Shown here: positions 59,520 through 64,000 of the stretch, one piece after another
Position numbering within the stretch: position 1 is the first letter of the stretch
Layout of the letters: the number at the start of each line of letters is the position of its first letter
From: Delphinapterus leucas
Lineage: Eukaryota; Chordata; Mammalia; Artiodactyla; Monodontidae
Length of the DNA: 64,000 nucleotides
Assembly (NCBI RefSeq): GCF_002288925.2
Contig: NW_022098045.1
Coordinates: 8,185,042 to 8,249,041 of the forward strand
Reading direction: 5' to 3'
The notes under the pieces: model-generated
What the model was told of the DNA's origin: nothing
Database searches by the model: none
The model's input: only the letters and a program-made list of their open reading frames with translations
Program-made: the position numbers and the translations under genes

Positions 59520-62500
59520 AAGGCACTTTGCAAATTTGCAGTAATTTCCTATTAATTAAATCAAATTTCCTATTAATCCAGATAGGAACGGTCAGAGTAG
59601 CATCACTGTTGATGATACATAGTTCATGACCTTAACTAAACATGTAATTATTGAACATCTCTGTTTTGACCAAAATCACACTTTCTCCATGAAGCCTTCT
59701 AGAAATTCATGAAGAAATATGAATAATCTCATCTTGACACCACTCCTTCAAATATGTATAACTCATGACATTCCACCACCATTGCCTTACTATCCCAATA
59801 ATTCAGTATTTTCTGAGATCCTGCTTCGCCAAGACACTCATCTAGTGAAACAGTTCTTCATTTGCTCAATACTTGTTCAGTATGTTCCTTGTAGAGGCTG
59901 ACATCAACACAGTCTTAGATTTTTAACTCCTGCAGGGAATATAGCTGCTCTCTCCTTGCACGTTGCCCAACCCAAGTTCAGGCTAATAAAAGGAACTTAA
60001 GAAATGTTCTTAGCTGATATAGCAATTTTGAATGATGTGTTCCTCTGACTTAAACACTTCGTGGAGGCTATTGGACATTCTATTTATTCAAAGTACTGGC
60101 TATATAATTATATCTATAGGTCCCTATATGGAATATGTTAGGTGCTCAAAAAAAAAGCTTGTAGGATGGATATTAGCAACTGAATAAGATTTACTTGTTG
60201 ACGAGGTTGATGATGGTTAAGAGAATTCCTATGAGATACAAAATGGCTCCAACAACAAGAATAAGAACACCGGCTGCTTCCCTCACTCTACTTGGATTTC
60301 CCACACACGAATCCCAAGTCCAGACTAGAAATACCAGGCACTTGCAAGCTGCATTTAAATATCAATAAATCAGTCATCGTATGAAACTTCAGTTTCATTG
60401 ACAATCAGAAAAACAGGTGACTGTGCAAATCCCGATGATTTTGCTGTCTGCAGGCCAAATAAGCAGTCCAGTGGGGTGTCAGTAGGTATCAGTGGGAGGG
60501 TGAAGACATTACTTTTTGGTAATTTGTTTCTAGACATGATTTTTTCCCTTTTGTCAGATAAACTCTCTCAGAGAAGACCGCCTTTTTCTGTACCCTACAG
60601 AGAGATTAGTGAATGCATAATCACACAGTGACAGGTCCCGTTCCAATGTGTTTCTCATTAAATTCTCTGTCATTCCCTCTGTGGGAAACTGGAAAATTTA
60701 ACAGATTTTCATACAGGGAGGTGAATTTCTGCTGAGGAGGCAGGACAATGTCTTTTACTCTCCGGAGTGCAATTATCTTTCTGCTGCCACAGCCCTGCTT
60801 CGTCTTCCATAGGGCTCTCTTTGTGGGATGCGTGCATTCCATAACCTGTTTCCATACTTTGACACAGGTTATATATTTACATTTTTAAAAGTTTGCTAGC
60901 TGTTCTACATTCTTCTCTGTAAAAGGCTCCTGAGAGCAAGTGGAAATATACTAGAATATTAAATGCACCAGAAGAAGATACAAAGACCTCCCTAATAGTC
61001 AACATCCTAATGGAGAATGAGACAGGACGAGTTTAAAGTCTAGAAGCGAAAAGCAGTCAAAAGTTGTATGTTCTCTGTCTATTGTCTCTCTCTCTCTCTC
61101 TTCGCATGTAAGATGCATCACAAAGGGGCGAAAACATGTTTTCTGTTTAGGTAATGAAAGAATAACAGTCATGGCAATGACTACTATAAGTATCCTGAGA
61201 CCTGCAATTCCTGTAAATGTTATGTTGCCACATTTATATATCACTGGGTTATAAAACTGAGTCAGCTCTGAGTGAGAGTTTGCTGCTTTCACCTTGGAAA
61301 TCATGCTACCTGAGATTCTCAGCCTTTACTGTCTGGAGAGCAAGAGAGCAAATGAGAAAAAGACAGAGCCCGATGTGCTGGTACAGAGCACAAACCACAA
61401 GATCTCTCTACTAGTTAAGAGAGTTTAACATTTAATGATGAGAAATCAACTCTGCCCAGCAAACGCCAAGGTCCAAAGGAACCCACTCAAACTAAAAGGG
61501 GTAATGATTTCTTGGTTGCTAATAATTTATGGCAGAAATCTCTAATAAATTTCTAATAAAAATATTCAATGTTCATTTAACCCCTTACAAGACACTGGCA
61601 TAGCGCTGGGGTTCTAGGGATAGAACTAAACATAGCACCTGTTTGGGAGGAAACTTACATTCTTGCTTCTATTGTCAGGGTAGTGGATTATTTCTTTTGA
61701 GTGTTTTATCCAGTTCTCAGTTAGTTAAAAATGACACTTATTCTCGCCAAAAGAATGTAATATGTTAGGATACTATTTACCACAATAGACCCCAAAGCTT
61801 AAGCTGTAGGTTACATTATAACTTTGGAAGTACTTCACAAAATTCCTTGGTGCTCCCTTTGGAAAGCATGATTTCTAATGGTTATTGAAAAAGATGGAAG
61901 ATTATTCTATACTCATTGAAAGACAATTAGGAAGACAATAGAACATAGGAAAATGGGACGTACATTTTTCTATGGAGACCTCTAATTCTATCTGTTGTAA
62001 CACTGACCTGATCGCTGGGATTGGAAGATCAATGGCCAACTGATTTTAGTATTGCTTAGAAATGGGAAAAAACTGACTTGTGCTTCCCAGAGTCTAATAT
62101 TTTTCCCATGACAAAGATGTCCATGGGATAGGAACAAGTGTGTGGGTAAAAAATCAAAACGTGAACGTGGCCCTGAGTCTTGCCTAACTTTTCAGCTCTA
62201 TTCTACCTGTTTGCAGGAAGCTGGAAAAATTGTTAACAATTTAGAACTTAAAAACAAAACAAAACTACCTCCCACTGTTGGTCTTAAACAAAGGATTATA
62301 TCAGACTCCCTTTGAGAACAGCTGTTGCTTCGGGGGCTACTAAGATTACTGCAAACCAACCTCCCCCAGGACATGTGAGGGGGTTGGCAAATGTTGCGGT
62401 GTCTACCTTGAGTGTTACAGAGGCACCCTTGCAGTGCTTTCAGGCAGCGTTCCTGTAACGTTGGCCCGCAGTCAATAAGTATTTCGTGTCTCTGTGGTCA

Positions 62501-64000
62501 TGGTCATGCTGTGGGAGGAAAGGTGGGTGTCGAGCCAGAGGCAGGATGTGCAGGCAGGATCCAATGTGGTTAAAATTTGGGATCACTGGTCTGGCTGTAG
62601 GGAAACTGGAGACTTCTTCATGTCAACACTCATTCTGGGAGGAGAAGTATGTCCACCAGAGGATTATCATCAAGCATCAGTGTGACTCACTCAAGGGGTA
62701 ATGGAAGGAAGCATTCATAAGAGGTGAGGTTGCAGGTTAAGAGAGAAAATGAGGCCTCTCGGACTTCTCACCAGGGCTTTCACTGTTGAGGTAATGTACA
62801 ATGTCACCTTCCATTTAGGAAGGAAACTCTCAAAATTTCCCAAAGGCAGACACACAAATGGGAAAGGGTTCTTGTCTCCTTAACTCTTTAAAACCTGTCA
62901 TGAATGGTGCATTGAAACAGTAATGCACTAAGTGAATATCTAATAAACCAAATGATTTAAGATATGGTCAAGGTTCTGATTGCCTAATAAAGAAACTCAC
63001 AGGCCAGAGAGGGTATTACCAGTTTTGTATCGCTGAAGAAAATATAAGGAAAAATGAAAATGAAGTCTCACATTGATTTGGGGGCCTAATATTACCTTCC
63101 TTGCACCCTAATGGAGGGTGGGTCTAGTTGTTGTAAACCATCATTTGGATGGCTTACTTATTCATCTTCTGCCTCTTTATTTTCCATTGACACTGGTTGA
63201 GTACCTACTGTATACCTAATACAGTACCAAGTGTTGGGTACACAGAGATAAATAAGACATGGCTTCTTCTGTCAAGAAGCTTCTAGTCTAGATGGGAAGG
63301 TGGACAATTCAGCAAATAAGCCCTATACATGCTATAGTGGAAGGGCTGGGACAGGTAGGCAATAATATTAGTATCAGAACTTGACTACTCTAATTACTAC
63401 TACTACCTTATATTGTAACAGTGCTTTTTGGTTTTAACTTAGCACTTTTGGTTTTCAGAATATATTTAGCTACCTTACGTAATTAGATGTATAGTTAAAA
63501 CGCCTCGAAGGAAATGAATAGTTTCTAAAGTGTTGGCATTTGAACCTTGAACCCTGTGGTGCTCCGTGCAGATTCCCTCTTCAGTGCTGTGACACTCATT
63601 CCCCAGCTGCCAGAAATGTACCTACTCAAGGCTGTGGCCCTTGGCCCTTAGAGAACAGTCCTGTCCAAGATTATACCCACTCCCAGGGGCACCATGAGGC
63701 CAGTGATTGGCTGATTCAGAGATTCAATGGCCTAGCCCACTTGCCACAATTTGCAATAAATAAGGAGGACCACGCTAGCTTCAAAGAGCCCCCAGGATCA
63801 TCTGAGTCCTTCGTTGTAATCATACAAAGGATCACCTCCTTCTAACCTGCCTTCTTCACCTCCTTACAGGTAAGGATGCAGATAAAATACAACATTTTCA
63901 GTTTAATTAAAATTCCAGGTATAAACCAGATAATGTTTTAGTATTAGTGTATTCAGATGTTGCATGGGCTCCCTGTATTTTTATTTGCTAAGTTTGGCAA
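59520..64000. other. Downstream intergenic region, no firm gene
   Basis: No neighbouring gene exon was recognised. Eroded L2-like pieces lie at about 61585-61680 (gctggggttctagggataga) and 63190-63350 (gagtacctactgtataccta). A (TC)n tract lies at 61083-61102. A minus-strand hydrophobic reading at 60191-60361 is listed separately. Confidence 0.45.
60191..60361 (-). other. Unidentified minus-strand coding-like segment with one membrane helix
   Basis: Read on the minus strand from 60361 to the TAA at 60191-60193 there are 56 codons without a stop. The last ~45 give a polar stretch (WDSCVGNPSRVREAAG), a long hydrophobic helix (VLILVVGAILYLIGILLTII) and a short NLVNK end. There is no ATG inside. 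A splice acceptor (gtatttctag) precedes the tryptophan-rich part, so it could be a last exon (60191-60324) or an old pseudogene. I do not recognise the family. Confidence 0.25.

Noticed and set aside
60999..61304. Minus-strand 101-codon frame with a hydrophobic stretch near the middle
   Set aside because: It runs through a TC simple repeat at its end, has no recognisable family, and no splice or codon evidence beyond hydrophobicity.

Overview
The window looks like nuclear DNA from a whale or dolphin. At least fifteen SINEs share one tRNA-derived head (gcttccctggtggcgcag) and match the cetartiodactyl CHR family. Several are well preserved with clear target-site duplications. No Bov-B or Bov-tA elements, which would mark a ruminant, were seen. 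A hippopotamus-type genome cannot be excluded, and the species cannot be named from this sequence.

There is one recognisable protein gene, FGF5 on the + strand, with three coding exons: 35199-35559, 43509-43612 and 54165-54512. Spliced together they encode an intact 270-residue secreted fibroblast growth factor. The introns are 7949 and 10552 bp, all four splice sites are canonical, and a TATA box lies at 35003-35010 inside a CpG-rich promoter region. The predicted leader has a 38-codon upstream ORF whose stop overlaps the FGF5 start codon (ATGA). The 3' UTR probably extends several kb and carries a TG microsatellite, a short CHR SINE and a full CHR SINE. In human the neighbours are PRDM8 upstream and CFAP299 downstream; no exon of either was seen.

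Layout: 1-30 kb is repeat-rich intergenic DNA. It contains CHR SINEs, an old L2 with a MER5A insertion (about 5.5-7.6 kb), a 5'-truncated cetartiodactyl L1 (about 10.96-12.17 kb), a 4-kb decayed L1 carrying ORF1 and most of ORF2 inside an LTR-like element (16.1-20.1 kb), and two successive L1 3' ends (20.6-21.5 kb). From 29.4 to 39.1 kb there are no recognisable CHR SINEs; this stretch holds a CpG-rich patch near 32.2-32.6 kb, the FGF5 promoter and exon 1. From 40 to 56.3 kb, covering the rest of intron 1, exon 2, intron 2 and exon 3, I see only old MIR, L2, MER and L1M remnants. From 56.3 to 59.5 kb four CHR SINEs cluster, three of them probably in or just after the 3' UTR. The last 4.5 kb has no recognised gene.

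The items most worth following are the overlapping uORF, a frame-preserving cassette-exon candidate in FGF5 intron 1 (37397-37492), and a minus-strand reading near 60.2-60.8 kb that could encode a single-pass membrane microprotein. A 50-bp poly-A insertion with a ~21-bp target duplication and an L1 lacking its 3' end are smaller curiosities.
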